Shown here: piece after piece, positions 1 to 11,624 of the stretch
How positions within the stretch are numbered: the first letter of the stretch is position 1
Layout: each line of letters opens with the position of its first letter
Assembly (NCBI GenBank): GCA_963921195.1
Contig: OY992539.1
Span: forward strand, 37,973,754 to 38,037,753
DNA from: Pegoplata infirma
Taxonomy: Eukaryota; Arthropoda; Insecta; Diptera; Anthomyiidae
Reading direction: 5' to 3'
Length of the DNA: 64,000 nt
Notes under the pieces: generated by a model
What the model was told of the DNA's origin: nothing
The model's input: only the letters and a program-made list of their open reading frames with translations
Database searches by the model: none
Program-made: the position numbers and the translations under genes

Positions 1-706
1 TCTGAGACTTTCTATATAGAAAAAATGTCTCAGAATCTGAGACTTTTTCTATATAGAAAAAATGTCTCAGAATCTGAGACTTTTTCTATATAGAAAAAAT
101 GTCTCAGAATCTGAGACTTTTTCTATATAGAAAAAATGTCTCAGAATCTGAGACTTTTTCTATATAGAAAAAATGTCTCAGAATCTGAGACTTTTTCTAT
201 ATAGAAAAAATGTCTCAGAATCTGAGACTTTTTCTATATAGAAAAAATGTCTCAGAATCTGAGACTTTTTCTATATAGAAAAAATGTCTCAGAATCTGAG
301 ACTTTTTCTATATAGAAAAAATGTCTCAGAATCTGAGACTTTTTCTATATAGAAAAAATGTCTCAGAATCTGAGACTTTTTCTATATAGAAAAAACGTCT
401 CAGAATCTGAGACTTTTTCTATATAGAAAAAATGTCTCAGAATCTGAGACTTTTTCTATATTGGAAAAATGTCTTAGAATCTAAGACTTTTTCTATATGT
501 CTCAGAATCTGAGACTTTTTCTATATAGAAAAAATGCCTCAGAATCTGAGACTTTTTCTACATAGAAAAAATGTGTCTCAGAATCTGAGACTTTTTCTAT
601 ATAGAAATTTTTCTCAGAATCTGAGACTTTTTCTATATAGAAAAAATGTCTCAGAATCTGAGACTTTTTCTATATAGAAAAAATGTCTCAGAATCTGAGA
701 CTTTTT
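1..706. repeat. 37-bp palindromic satellite array (about 19 units)
   Basis: Near-identical 37-bp units run head to tail from the first base to about 706. Each unit is itself an inverted repeat: TCTGAGAC, a T run, the palindrome CTATATAG, an A run, then GTCTCAGA. Units near 460-620 carry deletions and substitutions, while the first 450 bases are almost invariant, which suggests recent homogenisation. The array ends about 45 bases before the acceptor of the synthetase exon at 754, so it lies in that gene's intron. It continues beyond the left edge. Confidence 0.97.
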
Positions 707-753
707 CTTTATATCTCCGTTTCTAAAAACTATGATTTTCTTTATTTTTCTAG

Positions 754-1303
754 TTGAAGCTTGTACTGGCATGATGGGTGGTAAAATCTCACATGAATAT
801 CATTATATATCACCTGCTGGTGAAGATAATTTATTACATTGTCAAAATTGTAATTATGCATTTAATGCAGAAGTATTAGGAGAAAGTGACAAACTATCAT
901 GTGTGAAATGTCAAAGCCCTAATATCCAACAAGTGAAAGGTATGGAAGTTGCCCATGCCTTTCTGTTAGGTGATCGATATTCAAAAGTATTTAATGCTAC
1001 ATATTTACATACGGATGGTAAACCTAAAAATTTAATAATGGGCTGTTATGGTATCGGTATAAGTCGTATATTAGCTGCTTCTTTGGAAGTATTATCAACC
1101 GATAATGAATTGAAATGGCCAACGCTATTGGCTCCCTATGATGTTTGTATTATTGGCCCCAAACAGGGCAGTAAGGAGCAAGTAAAGGGTGAACAAGTAG
1201 AACAGCGTTTGTGTAAAGAAATCGAAGAAATATTTGGCAAAAATGTATTGCAAGATGATAGAAAATATTTAACGATAGGAAAACGACTAATGGACGCAAA
1301 GAG
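754..1303 (+). CDS. ProRS-m: Mitochondrial prolyl-tRNA synthetase, penultimate exon
   Basis: The exon encodes the catalytic part of a class II prolyl-tRNA synthetase of the mitochondrial (PARS2) type, which charges mitochondrial tRNA-Pro with proline. The acceptor is TTTTTCTAG before 754 and the donor is GAG|GTGAGA after 1303. The frame shows the GMMGGKISHEY segment, two CxxC pairs (about 840-911) and class II motif 3 GCYGIGISRILAA (about 1041-1080) with the conserved Arg. It then runs into the anticodon-binding domain (LLAPYDVCII, DDRKYLTIGKRLMDA). The exon ends in phase 2 and joins 5344 to give Arg and then MGYPV. The 5' exons, including motifs 1 and 2, lie to the left of the window. No frameshift or stop is seen. 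Confidence 0.93.
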
Positions 1304-1984
1304 GTGAGAATAAATGTTTAAAAGTTTTGAAATTAAAACAGTTGGAATATGCAACAAATTTTTGAGAAATAAATAAAAAAGATTAATTAGTAAAGTTAAA
1401 TTTATTAAAATGGAGCTCCTTTTCACATTAAGCTAACGATATGCGTATGATCGATATTTTTTTAAAATACAATATCACTTATACGTCTCTGCCAAAATAT
1501 TGTTATTAATTAAACATGTGCAAGAATGCATTTGTTCACATTAAAACATTTGATTCATAGTAATTTTTTTTTAATAAGTAGTATTTTAGATATACTTTGA
1601 ATAATTTGCAATGCACGTTCAGACGAAGGATAAAAATTATTGCTTGATAGCTTTGAATGCAAATATCATTCGTTTTTAAAGTCACAAACATAGTCATTAG
1701 GGTTTTAACTTTTTGCATTTTTTGCAAATATCACTTCTCCTAAGGCAAAATCGTGTAGGGCATGGAAATATATTATGAACTGCGTTTTTTGGTTTTCGCG
1801 ATTGTTAAAAAAGTTCACGCACCAAATGCATTGAAGTTTTTAATAACACTACGTTAGAAAAAAAACAAAAAGTTTTGGTGCCTCGAGGTCTGACCATCAT
1901 TTCTATATAATTAAGGCATGCTGATTTCAATATCTAGTTATATTCATTTATTGTTATTATTTGTTTACATGTTTATATACATTA

Positions 1985-2975
1985 GAGTTAATTTTGAAAA
2001 TTTGATCTGCGGGTATCATCAATTTTTTGAAGGATTTAGGGGAACTAAAAAGAATGGCGGTATTTTTTTGAAAAAAAAATCGCTCCTTGGGGTGGTTCAA
2101 CGCATTTGAAAACGCGAATTTTGAGCTGATTTTTCTGCAGAGCAAAAACGGCTGAATATGTAGCAAATCTGATTTCACCAATCGATTCTACAGCAAAAAA
2201 TAATAAAATGGTCGGTTTTCAAACTCTTAAAAAAAGTTCCAAAAACCCACCACAGAGGGCGGAAATATAAGGTTTTTCCATTTTCTTTTTAAATTAATTT
2301 TTTAAATATGCACAATTAAAGGGCATTTTCAGCTTAACAAAATGGTACCAAATTTTCCGTTCTATCACAACCCGTTAACAAGATATAAGCTCTCAAAAAT
2401 GGACAAAAACACTTTTTTTGAGAACTTTGACCTCAATTTTCTCGAAAACTTGACGTGATAGAAAAATTTGAAAACTTGATTCAGAATCAACATCAAAATG
2501 TTAATCGAAAACAAGTTTAATGATCCCAGAATATCATCCAAAAACATCACAAAAAAATGCTCTCAATAATGCACAAAAATGCGTTTTTTGTAAACTTTGA
2601 CCTCAATTATCTCAAAAACCTGACGTTACGGAACATTTTGGAAAACAGATTTGGAATCAGCATTGAGATGAAAATCGAAAATGAGTGTCCAGACAGCTGA
2701 CCCATCCAAAATTTTTTTAAATTTCGGTCAGTGTTTTATAATTTTGCCATTAGAAAAAAAACTTTGAAGCCTTATAACTTTTTACTGGGTTGTGATAGAA
2801 AGGTGCTTTTTGTACAAATTTTCTTAGCAAAAACTGCCTCTTCATCGTGCATGATTAAAAAAATAATTAAAATTTTTTTTTTAAAAAAATCGATTTTTCC
2901 GCCCCCTGCTGTGGGTTATTGGAACTTTTTTTAAGAGTTCAAAAAACTGCTATTGTATTAATTTATGCTGTAAAA
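1985..2975. repeat. Imperfect inverted-repeat element
   Basis: Sequence around 2165-2330 (the region of CACAGAGGGCGGAAAT) reappears in reverse complement at about 2850-2970 (CCGCCCCCTGCTGTG). Internally, a motif of the form 'AACTTGACGTGATAGAAA' is repeated. The left part (about 1985-2210) is copied at about 29490-29605, so this is a dispersed family. Ends and target duplication were not resolved. Confidence 0.6.
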
Positions 2976-3094
2976 AAAAAAATTACAAATACATATGTAT
3001 TTTTGAATTTTTTGTACAAAAAACTTTTAAAATTTTTTTAAAATTTTTTTTATTTTTCCCTTGTATTTCACGGGGTTTTTTTCAACAAAACTTC

Positions 3095-3222
3095 AAGAAA
3101 ATGTTTTTATTCTCCGCAACCACAGTCATCCTTGTGTTACGCGTCGAAATAATGGTATAGGATCCCATGAAGTATATATATTTAAGATCCATGATCGATT
3201 CTAAGATATTATAGAAATGCCC
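3095..3222 (-). repeat. Helitron/mini-me-like relic
   Basis: The sequence GATCCCATGAAGTATATATAT followed by an 'ATTCTAAGA' segment resembles the conserved stretch seen more clearly at 36370-36450 and 24420-24500. It is degenerate, short and cut off by the element starting at 3223. Confidence 0.4.
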
Positions 3223-4560
3223 ACCCGAGTAAAAAAGTTTTGATATAATCATATATTTTGTGATATAATTATATATAAATTGATCTATCATTTGATCCCA
3301 AAAATGGAGGATCCAAAAATATATGATTATATCTAATTAGATCAAATTTTATATTATTAGACATAATTTGATCCCAAAAATGGAACGGTAAATTTAATCT
3401 AATTGGATACCCGAGTAAAAAAAAGTTATATGACGCAATATTTAATTATATATGAACAGATATGCTTTTATGTAAATCCATATTAATTTTGATCCGAAAA
3501 TTGGCGGATCGAATATTATACGATTGTATCAAATTCTATTATTTTTGATAAAATAATATCAAATTTGATTAAGTTTGATCCCAAAAATGGGTCTATCTAA
3601 TTGTATTACATCATATCTTATCTGTTAAAATTAGATAAATTTTTATATAATTAGATGTAATCTGGTAATCTTTTTGGAATTTTAAACGTGAAATTAGAAA
3701 TTATTTTATCAGATTGGATACATTATCAATTAGAAGAGTTTTTATTGCATTCTTCGGAATTTTTTGGGACTTAGCAAATTATTAAAAATTTGTCATTTTT
3801 TTTTTCTAAAATTATTTTAAAGGGATTTAAAAATTCCAAAAAATATTTGTGTCTTAGAAAATTTAAAAACATTTTTTCGGAACTTAAAAATTTTTCAAAA
3901 AAATAAAATTTCCCCTAAAAACATTTTCAACGATTTTTTACTCCAAAAAAAATTGCCAAAAAAATTTTGTTTCCGGGACTTTGGAAAATTTTCATAAAAT
4001 TTTTTAGGACTTGAAAATTATTTAATTTTTTTTAATTGTCCGGGACTTAGAAAATTTTGAAAATTTTTTTCGGGATATAATTATAAATAAAATCATATAT
4101 CTTTTTATCTGCCATATCTAAAAATTCCCGACCTTATATGTCATATCTTATTTCATATAGATCGGTATATAAATAGATATAAATATGTATGTTATCATAT
4201 TAAAAAATAAGTAAAAATGCAATGCTATATATAAACTTGTATGTCCATATCAAAGTTCATGCATAACCATATATAAATATAAATAATTATATAATAGCAT
4301 ATATGATTATATCAGATCTTTTTTACTCGGGTATTGAAGATAATATTGGATCTAATAAGATATAATTATATATTATTATATCTTATTATATCTAATTTTT
4401 TATAATATCAAATTATATCATATTTACCGTTCCATTTTTGGGATCTAATTATATCTAATTATATCATATTGATCTAATAAGATATAATCATATATTTTTG
4501 GATCCTCCATTTTTGGGATCAAATGATTTATGGCGCCGTATTATTTTTTTTTAGTCGGGC
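3223..4560. mobile_element. Palindromic element with ACCCGAGTAAAAAA ends, split by a related element
   Basis: The left end is ACCCGAGTAAAAAA and the right end is the degenerate TTTTTTTTAGTCGGGC. The arms (3223-3408 and 4333-4560) mirror each other through the segments GGATCCAAAAATATATGAT and AACGGTAAAT. A second element with the same termini sits in the middle. No clean target duplication could be read. The superfamily is unknown. Confidence 0.65.
3409..4332. mobile_element. Inner element with the same ACCCGAGTAAAAAA termini
   Basis: It starts ACCCGAGTAAAAAA at 3409 and ends TTTTTTACTCGGGT at 4332, a clean inverted terminal repeat. The interior is AT-rich, with GATCCCAAAAATGG-type segments and many 'GGGACTTAGAAAATTTT' variants. 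It sits inside a relative of itself. There is no coding capacity. Confidence 0.65.
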
Positions 4561-4900
4561 ATCCATTTACGGAAGACACGATAAAGTCCAAAACAAAAGA
4601 GATATAACCCTACAGTTTGGCACGAGTATTTCCATAGGCTGGTTAAGTTCTCAAATGGCGAAAATCGAAAAAGGGGAGAAAGTTCCGCCTTGAAACATGT
4701 TTTTTTTTTGTCATTTTGTAAAGCAAATGCAACACTTTTATGGCAAAAGAAGTTCAAAGTCCTGCACTTAAATCCATTGGATTAGAAAATATAATTTGTT
4801 AGAGCTGCTCCCTTTTGTAGGAGTGTATATAAAATGTTTAGATAAAATTGCATTACTCCGTATTTAATAAACGTTCCCCACCAATCTCAAAACGCCTCTG
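4561..4900 (-). repeat. Helitron/mini-me-like flank relic
   Basis: The segment GACACGATAAAGTCC, with GGCTGGTTAAGTTCTCAAATGG nearby, is shared with about 30845-30905, where it follows a (GTCY)n-like stretch. It is a degenerate copy with no ends visible. Confidence 0.4.
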
Positions 4901-5343
4901 TCAAAATTTTTAACCTCTGATTTTAACACTTTCTTACAAACATTTCGTCCTGAATTTTTTTTTTAATTTTGGATTTTAGTTCAAAATCCTGCACATGGCC
5001 CCTGGGAATAAGAAAATAATATTTTTTTGGTCCCGACCCTTTTGTGGGTGTGAATATAAAATATTTATTAAAACAACGTTCTTCGCCAATTCCAAAAATC
5101 GCAAAAGCGCATTTTTTTTATTTTGTAGGGTTTAAAAGATTTGACACTGCCGAATTTAAAACTCTCACTTGTTTTTTTGAATTTTTTTTCCCGTAAAAAT
5201 TATGTTCTGAAACTTTTTTCTCAATTTTTTTTTTTTCATTCGTGCACATGTTTATTATTTTTAAATTTTGACTTAAAATAAGCTTTACTCGTAATAAAAA
5301 AGTATTTAATCCTAAATCAATTCTTATTTTTTATTCTTTCTAG

Positions 5344-5506
5344 AATGGGTTATCCTGTTATCGTTGTAATCGGCTCAAAATCTTCTGAAGACATACCCAA
5401 AATAGAAGTTATTATTAACGGAATTTCCATGGAATTGGATATAAACTCATCTCTATTAGAAATTACTAAATATCAAAAACAAAAATTAACTTTACTTAAT
5501 ACGTAA
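5344..5506 (+). CDS. ProRS-m: Mitochondrial prolyl-tRNA synthetase, last exon
   Basis: The acceptor is TTCTTTCTAG at 5343. The first base completes an Arg codon split across the intron. The 53 codons that follow start MGYPVIVVIGSKSSEDIPK and end at TAA 5504-5506. This is the C-terminal end of the anticodon-binding domain, where family members carry a G-[FY]-P-hydrophobic strand and an ED pair. The stop codon lies inside a consensus donor, GTAAGT at 5503-5508, so an alternative transcript could splice past it. An ATTAAA at about 5544 is a possible poly(A) signal. Confidence 0.9.
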
Positions 5507-5721
5507 GTTATAAATTTTTGGTTTATTTTGTTTTATTTTAAGCATTAAAAGTTTTTAGTTTTTTTTTTTTTGTAAAATTACAACTAAAAATTATAATAAC
5601 ATCAAAACAGAAAAGCAAAAACAAATTTATATATTTATCACAAAATTTGAAAGGAAATTATGGAGGGATTTTTTTGGTTTTTATTTACACTTTATTAAAC
5701 TTATCCCAGTTTCTATTTTTC
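5507..5721. other. Shared 3' region of convergent genes
   Basis: Only about 215 bases separate the synthetase stop and the stop of the minus-strand membrane-protein gene. On the minus strand, AATAAA occurs at 5696-5691 and 5685-5680, just downstream of the stop at 5722. These are good poly(A) signals for a short 3' UTR. Confidence 0.6.
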
Positions 5722-6339
5722 CTAATTACCATAATCAGGTGTTGGTATTTCTGGATATACTTGTAATTGTGGTTTCTTTGGTGTTGGTGGTGGCATACTG
5801 GTATACGACCATGGCAATTGTCCTCTTAATTCTTCACTAACTCTTGGATTTGATTGAGGTTGATAGGGGACGCCTTCATTATTCATAGAGTAACGATTAT
5901 TTAAAGGTGATATTGGTGATAATTCCTGTTGAAATGGTGATGTGGGTCGTTGCTGATGTGATGTAGCTCGTGGTTGTGTAGGATAATTTAGTCTATCTGG
6001 ATGTGATTCTGTATTACGATAGGTGGCTGGTGATTCAGGAGAAGGTGCTGATGGATACAGGTTAGGCACAACGGGTGATTGAGCTGGTCTACTATTTGGT
6101 GGTATTGATGATTGTCTTTGTACAGATGTTACATTTTGCAGTTGTAAGGGTTTTGGTCTGATTAAAGGTGGGTCTTGATGTTGTTGTTGCTGTTGTTGTG
6201 GTTGAACAAAGGCATTAATTTGTTCTTGTTGCTGTTGATTTACCGGAGGTTCTTGGCGTGTAGGTTGTTGTTGTGGTCTAGTAACGGGTGCAGTACTAGT
6301 TGTTGCTAGACTATCTACGCTACTTTGGGATGAAGAACT
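5722..6339 (-). CDS. Four-membrane-span protein with Pro/Gln-rich tail, exon 5 (last)
   Basis: This exon encodes residues 233-437 of the protein, followed by a stop. The acceptor (minus strand) is TTTCTTTTTCCAG, ending at 6340, and the frame continues in phase 0 from exon 4. The tail has no membrane segment. It starts Ser-rich (SSSSQSS), has Gln runs (QQQQEQ, QQQQQQ) and many Pro/Ser motifs, and ends in PPPTPKKPQLQVYPEIPTPDYGN-like proline-rich sequence that could bind SH3 or WW domains. It is probably a disordered cytoplasmic tail. The in-frame Met at 6387 lies in the intron and is not a real start. Confidence 0.85.
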   Translation of the reverse strand, partial: SSSSQSSVDSLATTSTAPVTRPQQQPTRQEPPVNQQQQEQINAFVQPQQQQQQHQDPPLIRPKPLQLQNVTSVQRQSSIPPNSRPAQSPVVPNLYPSAPSPESPATYRNTESHPDRLNYPTQPRATSHQQRPTSPFQQELSPISPLNNRYSMNNEGVPYQPQSNPRVSEELRGQLPWSYTSMPPPTPKKPQLQVYPEIPTPDYGN

Positions 6340-6599
6340 CTGGAAAAAGAAACAAATGTAAATGAATTTAAGAATTTTTCTGTACAAAAAATTTATAAGA
6401 ATCTCATGTATTTAATAGGAAGAAGACTCAGATGTTTCTCTACACTCAAGAATTTGAGAAGAAAAAGTTCCGTAACTAAAGTACTAGAAAAAAATCCTTG
6501 TAATGTTACAAGAATTTCTTTGTAATCAAAATAAAAACATACAAATTGTTAATTTGAAGAATTTAGTAAAAATTACATTAAAAAGCCAAAAAAACCAAT

Positions 6600-6855
6600 A
6601 ATTTCGAACTTGTGGTGGTACATCGTTATAAATTCTTCTGAAAATAGAACTTGATTTCATATAAAATGGACCTTCTGATTTCAAAACTGCAATCCAAATT
6701 TTTCTAGCATGTTCGGTTTTTTAGATATTCGCGTTTGAAAATTTTTCCTCGCGAATATCTCGAAAACGGAACATGCTAGAACACTTTGGATTGCAGTTTT
6801 GGAATCAGGAGGTCAAACTTATATGAAATCAAGTCCTATTTCTTGTTGAAAGACC
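6600..6855. repeat. Short palindrome of the 'CTGCAATCCAAATTTTTCTAGC' family
   Basis: Two arms of about 100 bases mirror each other around 6745. Each holds the segments CAAAACTGCAATCCAAA and TAGCATGTTC and a GATTTCATATAAAATGGAC-like edge. The same arms recur at 8430-8880 and at 27900-28500, so this is a dispersed family. Precise ends are unclear. Confidence 0.6.
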
Positions 6856-6898
6856 GATTTAACTGAATATCGGTCGAAATTAGTATATGAAGCACTAA

Positions 6899-7486
6899 CA
6901 AGGGAAGTATCTCAACCCTTATGAACCGATTTGCCTGAAACTTAAAATATATATCAAAGAGACAATTCTAAGGTTGGGATGTCTCGGCTTATCGGCCATA
7001 TCGGGGATTTAGGGGTTCAAAACATGGGTCAAAAAATGGCGAAAAAACCGTTTTTTGTATTTTTCAGCCATTTCTTTTTAAGAAACTATATGATGTTTTC
7101 ATATGAGACGAAAGGTTTTTTTAACGCCTATCCAATGGTGCCATAACCTTATGAAAATTCGGCTTTTTTAAATATTTTTTTAAGGAAAATTTGTAAATTT
7201 TGGGGGGTACTTATGTGAAGACATAGACCTACGATATCCATATGGATAAGAAATAATCTTTATTAAATTTAAGTCGACCCGTATTTTTGCCCCAGATGAT
7301 ATTCCTGTTAGTTCGGAAGTTATCAAAATTTTCCCGAAGGTCCACATGGTTTCATAAGGGGACAATGAAATTTTTAAACACCGATATGGCCGATAAGCCG
7401 AGACACCCCAACCTTAAAATCGTCTCTTTAATATATATTTTAAGTTTCAGGCAAATCGGTTCATAAGGGTTGAGATACTTCCCTTG
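6899..7486. mobile_element. Harbinger-like palindromic MITE (TAA duplication)
   Basis: The ends are CAAGGGAAGTATCTCAACCC and its complement. Inverted arms of about 110 bases include the segment ACCGATTTGCCTGAAACTTA. TAA flanks both sides (6896-6898 and 7487-7489). A second copy spans 49698-52075 and a single arm lies at 54254-54430. The 3-bp TWA duplication suggests the PIF/Harbinger superfamily. There is no transposase. Confidence 0.82.
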
Positions 7487-8404
7487 TAAGTTCAAAAATG
7501 ATTTGAATATATTCAAATAAAAAAAAGTTACTTAAGTACACCTTTAACAACTAAAAACAAAATTTTAATCAAATATTTCTAACTTTCATGAATTTTGAGA
7601 AATTTATGTAAATATCGGGAGGTTAGTTTGTATGTGGACTACAAGAAGGTCTAGTCCCATTCCCTTAAAATCAAAAAATTATGCTGAGTTAATCGGTATA
7701 CTTGAAGGTGGGGATAGGACCAATATTTCGGATAGTTACAAACTTCACCACAAACTCATTATACTCTGTACCACATAGTGGTGTAGGATAAAAAAATTGT
7801 CTGAACTCAAATATCAAAATATGTTGAAAATCGGTCGAATGGTTTTCGTGATATCGCTTTTTGAAATTTGCAAAAAATACGTTTTTTTTCCTACTTTGTG
7901 CTTATGTTGTAATTACCCGAAATATTGGTACTATACCCACTTTCAGTTCCGTTTAAAAAAATCTTAAATACTGAGAGATTTTTCATACAAAAATACCCAG
8001 CAAAAAAAGAGCTTACCATTCACTACAAAATTCACCACAACTTATGAACCAGATGTACTTCTTCTTCAACTGAAACAATGATGAATTTAATATGGGCGTG
8101 ACACACAAAGTATGTTCTTTTTATCGCCACTTTTCAGTGGCGAAAGATTGACACTTAAGTATAACATATATCACTAGTGTTTTTATCACAACTTCTGAAG
8201 TAGTGATCCGGATGTTAATATAACTTGACCTTTTGGAAGCACTTTTTTCATCACTTCTTTAGAAGTACATATTTCTTGGCATTTTGGGTGTGATTATGTC
8301 ATTTTTATTTGGTGATTTAGAACTTCTAAATTAGAAGTTCTTTTTTCACTTATTTTTGTAAGATTGATTGAAAGAGTATTTTTTGTAATATTTACACTAA
8401 AAAC

Positions 8405-8885
8405 ACTGTTCGACAGCAAAAACCTCCCAGTGAAATTTCTAACTGGTCCTTATAGATTTTGGTCTCCTGCTTCCAAATCTAATTTTTCTAGCACGTACCG
8501 TTTTTGAGATATTCGCTGTTAAAAAGTAAAAAATCACTTTTAGGGGTCCGCTGTTACGTATTCTTACGTTGCTTCCACGAAATAGGACTTGATTCCATAT
8601 AAAATGGACCTCCTGATTCCAAAACTGCAATCCACAATTTTCAAGTATGTTCTGTTTTTGAGATGATCGCGTTTGAAAATTTTAGTGTGATTTATTATAA
8701 AGAATATAAGTGCGTAACAGTAGAATTTGAGTTTTTCAAACGCCAATATTTCAAAAACAGTACGCGATAGAAAAATTTGGATGCCAGATTTGGAATAAAG
8801 ATGTCTTATTTTTACTAAATCGAGTTCTATTGTGTTTGAGCAACTTAAGAATACGTTACAGAGGAGACCGAAATATTTCAATATT
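8405..8885. repeat. Partial copy of the 27.7-29.5 kb element family
   Basis: Segments CACTGTTCGACAGC, CCCAGTGAAATTTC and CAAAACTGCAATCCA follow the same order as at 27878-28110. The copy is diverged and incomplete. Confidence 0.6.
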
Positions 8886-9443
8886 AAAACGCGAATATCT
8901 TAAAAACCTTACGAAAAGAAAAATTAATTTCATTGATAACACAGGTTCACAAAATTTGAACTTTTTCAATTTGCCTGACCTTTGACACCTGATTGATATG
9001 GATTTTAGTGTGCTGATTCTGAATCTGTTATCCAATTTTTTCCATCAGCTCGCGTTCGCGAGCAAATCACTGTTAAAGAGTCGAAAAAGTGCGTTTTTTA
9101 TCAAATTTGCTTGGCTATAATTTCCAAAAAAAAAAAATTTAATGCATCAGTTTTAAACACGAACTTAACTATATTGGATGCCAGGATTCCAAAACTGTTA
9201 TTAGTTTTTTTCTGACAGCTTTAGTTTTCGAGTTATTAAAAAGGGCATAAATATTCAGACAAAATTACAGAGGTCATAAATTTAAAAATTTTATTTTAGC
9301 GATATCTCAAAAACTAAAGATGACTCAACAAAAGTAAGAGCATTTTTGGAATCAGCATATCCAACATACCTAAAATCTTCATTCACTTTTTGGATGTAAG
9401 ACTAGTGTTGGTAAATATAGACTCACAAACATGCGAAAAACAG

Positions 9444-9738
9444 CCTATTTTCAAAGTTTCCTTAGGCTATATCTCGAAAACTAGAGCTGACCCAAAAAAA
9501 CGGTAGCCAGATTTGAAATCAGCGTACCCCTATTACCCAAAATTAGTTATCAGAACCCGGGCAAAAAAAAGTGTTGCCCTGTGTACTTTCAAGTTTCCTA
9601 TTTTCAAAGTTTCCTTAGGCTATATCTCGAAAACTAGAGCTGACCCAAAAAAACGGTAGCCAGATTTGAAATCAGCGTACCCCTATTACCCAAAATTAGT
9701 TATCAGAACCCGGGCAAAAAAAAGTGTTGCCCTGTGTA
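9444..9738 (+). repeat. Tandem duplication, two 142-bp copies
   Basis: Bases 9444-9585 and 9597-9738 appear identical (starting CCTATTTTCAAAGTTTCC and ending GTTGCCCTGTGTA), with 11 bases between them. Apparent identity points to a recent duplication. Confidence 0.88.
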
Positions 9739-9985
9739 ATCTAACATATATACTTCTAATTAAAAAAGGAAGTAATTATAGAGATCACGAAACTTTAAAA
9801 ATTCACGGCGAATTGATTCACAAGTTTGTTTTGACCACAAGCCTATACCTCAATTTCCTAAAAAGCTTAGACAATCTTTAATAATGTGATGCAGCAACAT
9901 CCGCTTTAGTTCGTAAATGTATTTATTTAATTTTGGACCAACTTTTTTTGATATAAGATATGAAATTTGAAAAATTTATCAATAA

Positions 9986-10843
9986 CACTGTGTCACAGAT
10001 TTTCAACAAAGTCGTGACCAAATGAATCTGACTCCTAATCTTTATGTAAATCCGAACGCTGAATCCGAATATGAAGTCAGAATGGTCAAAAGTAGAACAG
10101 TTTTCGAGATATTTACGAGAAAATCGAGAAAATGTCCGTTATTTGCTCTTTTCAACTTATTTTTTTAAAACCAAACAATAATTTTTTTTTTAAATTTTAT
10201 CACTTAGAACGTTAGTTTATTTCAATACGAACATTTTGTGCCCAATAGGATCCAGATCGGTGCCAAAATGACAAAGTTACAGTAGATTAATTGAATTATC
10301 CCACTTTTCGATTTAAAAAAAAAAACACAAGTAAATATACAAGGCTAAATGTTAGTAATGAATCTTCTGTAGCTTTGTCATTTTTGCACCAATCTGGGTC
10401 TTGTTGGGCGCAAAATGTTCGTATTGAAATAAAATAATGTCCTATGTATAAAAAACATTATAATTTTTAATTGTTTGGTTTAAAAAAATAACTTGAAAAG
10501 CGCAAAATTGCAAAAAATCATCAAATTTTTCATGAAGTTTGAACTTTTGTCCACTGTAACTCTGTAATTTCTTGACTAATCTTCACAAGCGACCCATGGT
10601 TATTTTAGTAATTTTATTATCTTTCATTAAAAAAAAAAGAAATACATAAATCGACGAATAGTTTTGAAGATATTTGCATTTTAGTGACATCATCTTTTTT
10701 AAAAACACAAATAACGCTTATTTTCGAATATCTCGAAAACTGTTCTACTTTTGACCATTCTGACTTCATATTCGGATTCAGCGGACAATTGTACATAAAG
10801 ATTAGGTGTCAGATACATTTGGTCAAAAAACTGTCACGTAGTG
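9986..10843. mobile_element. Harbinger-like MITE, copy A (TAA duplication)
   Basis: The left end is CACTGTGTCACA and the right end is the complement of CACTACGTGACAG, with TAA at 9983-9985 and 10844-10846. It is palindromic around the segment GAATCCGAATATGAAGTCAG. A second copy in the opposite orientation lies at 18593-19467. The small open frames inside both copies come from the repeat and are not genes. Confidence 0.85.
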
Positions 10844-11299
10844 TAATCGATTTTCGTCTTTGCGATTTTTTAAGCTCTAAATAAAGAGAAATGAAATGCC
10901 ATTACCAAATTTTGTCACCATTTTTGCAAAACCTAAATCTATTTGAAGATGGATGTAGAAAAAATTGCATACTTCATGGATCACCCTCATTCTAATTGTT
11001 TCAGTTGAAAAAGAAGTTCATATGTTGTTCTGATTTGATTCCTAAGAACATATGAAACAGGTACTTCAAAATCATTAAGCAAAGAACTGGTGAAAGATGT
11101 TTTTATTGTTATTTTGTAGCATTCTTGGAAGTGATTTTAAAAGTACTTTCTACGGAATATGAAGTTCGGCAGCTATCGCTACTTTGTATGTAGTGAAACT
11201 ACTAATTCTTTTTGAACCACTTCGTTTATTTTTTGCTGGGTATTCTTAGATTCTAAAAAATTTTCGTAAAGAAGTTATCGCTGATTCTAAGAAATGTTT

Positions 11300-11440
11300 C
11301 GTATAGAAAAAATTTCAGATTATTCTGAAACATTTTTTATATAGAAAAAGTTTCAGCTTCCGAGGCATTTTTTCGTTTAGAAAAAGTTTCAGATTCTGAG
11401 ACATTTTTCGTATAGGAAAAGTCTCAGATTTGAAGATAGA
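11300..11440. repeat. Degenerate relic of the 37-bp palindromic satellite
   Basis: About four diverged units of the type GAAAAAGTTTCAGATTCTGA / GACATTTTTCGTATAG, the same family as positions 1-706 and 44970-46225. Confidence 0.7.
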
Positions 11441-11624
11441 AAAGATTTCATTAAAACCAAATTGTTCTACACAAATATCATGGTTTTGGTAAAGAAAATG
11501 ACCTTGAGCTAGAATATCCTTACTCAAAAGTATTTTTTAGTTTCTTTGTCTTAAACCAGGTAATAAGAATATTTAAATTTTTACAAAAAAAAAATGTTTT
11601 TTTTTTGACATGCGACTTTTTACT

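Larger units (their letters stand above)
1304..5343 (+). other. ProRS-m: Last intron of ProRS-m, 4.0 kb, repeat-filled
   Basis: The intron runs from GTGAGA at 1304 to TTTCTAG at 5343. About 1310-1910 is plain AT-rich sequence with no recognisable feature. Repeats fill 1985-4900 and are listed separately. About 4900-5330 is AT-rich with no gene. Confidence 0.85.
7995..11242. mobile_element. 3.2-kb element with ACCCAGCAAAAAA termini
   Basis: The left end is ACCCAGCAAAAAA (7995) and the right end is TTTTTTGCTGGGT (11242). Subterminal segments also mirror each other (for example TTCAACTGAAACAATGATGAA near 8070 against TAATTGTTTCAGTTGAAA near 10997). It holds a partial 'GTTCGACAGCAAAAACCTCCC' family copy (8405-8880), a 142-bp tandem duplication (9444-9738) and the Harbinger-like element at 9986. 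No target duplication could be read. Confidence 0.6.

Noticed and set aside
1..706. Array resembling a CRISPR repeat array
   Set aside because: Units are contiguous and identical with no unique spacers, and the setting is a eukaryotic intron.
8439..8881. Minus-strand frames with 'KIRHLYSKSGIQIFLSRTV'-like text
   Set aside because: The same text appears at other copies of the same dispersed repeat (27.9-28.5 kb), so it is repeat-derived.
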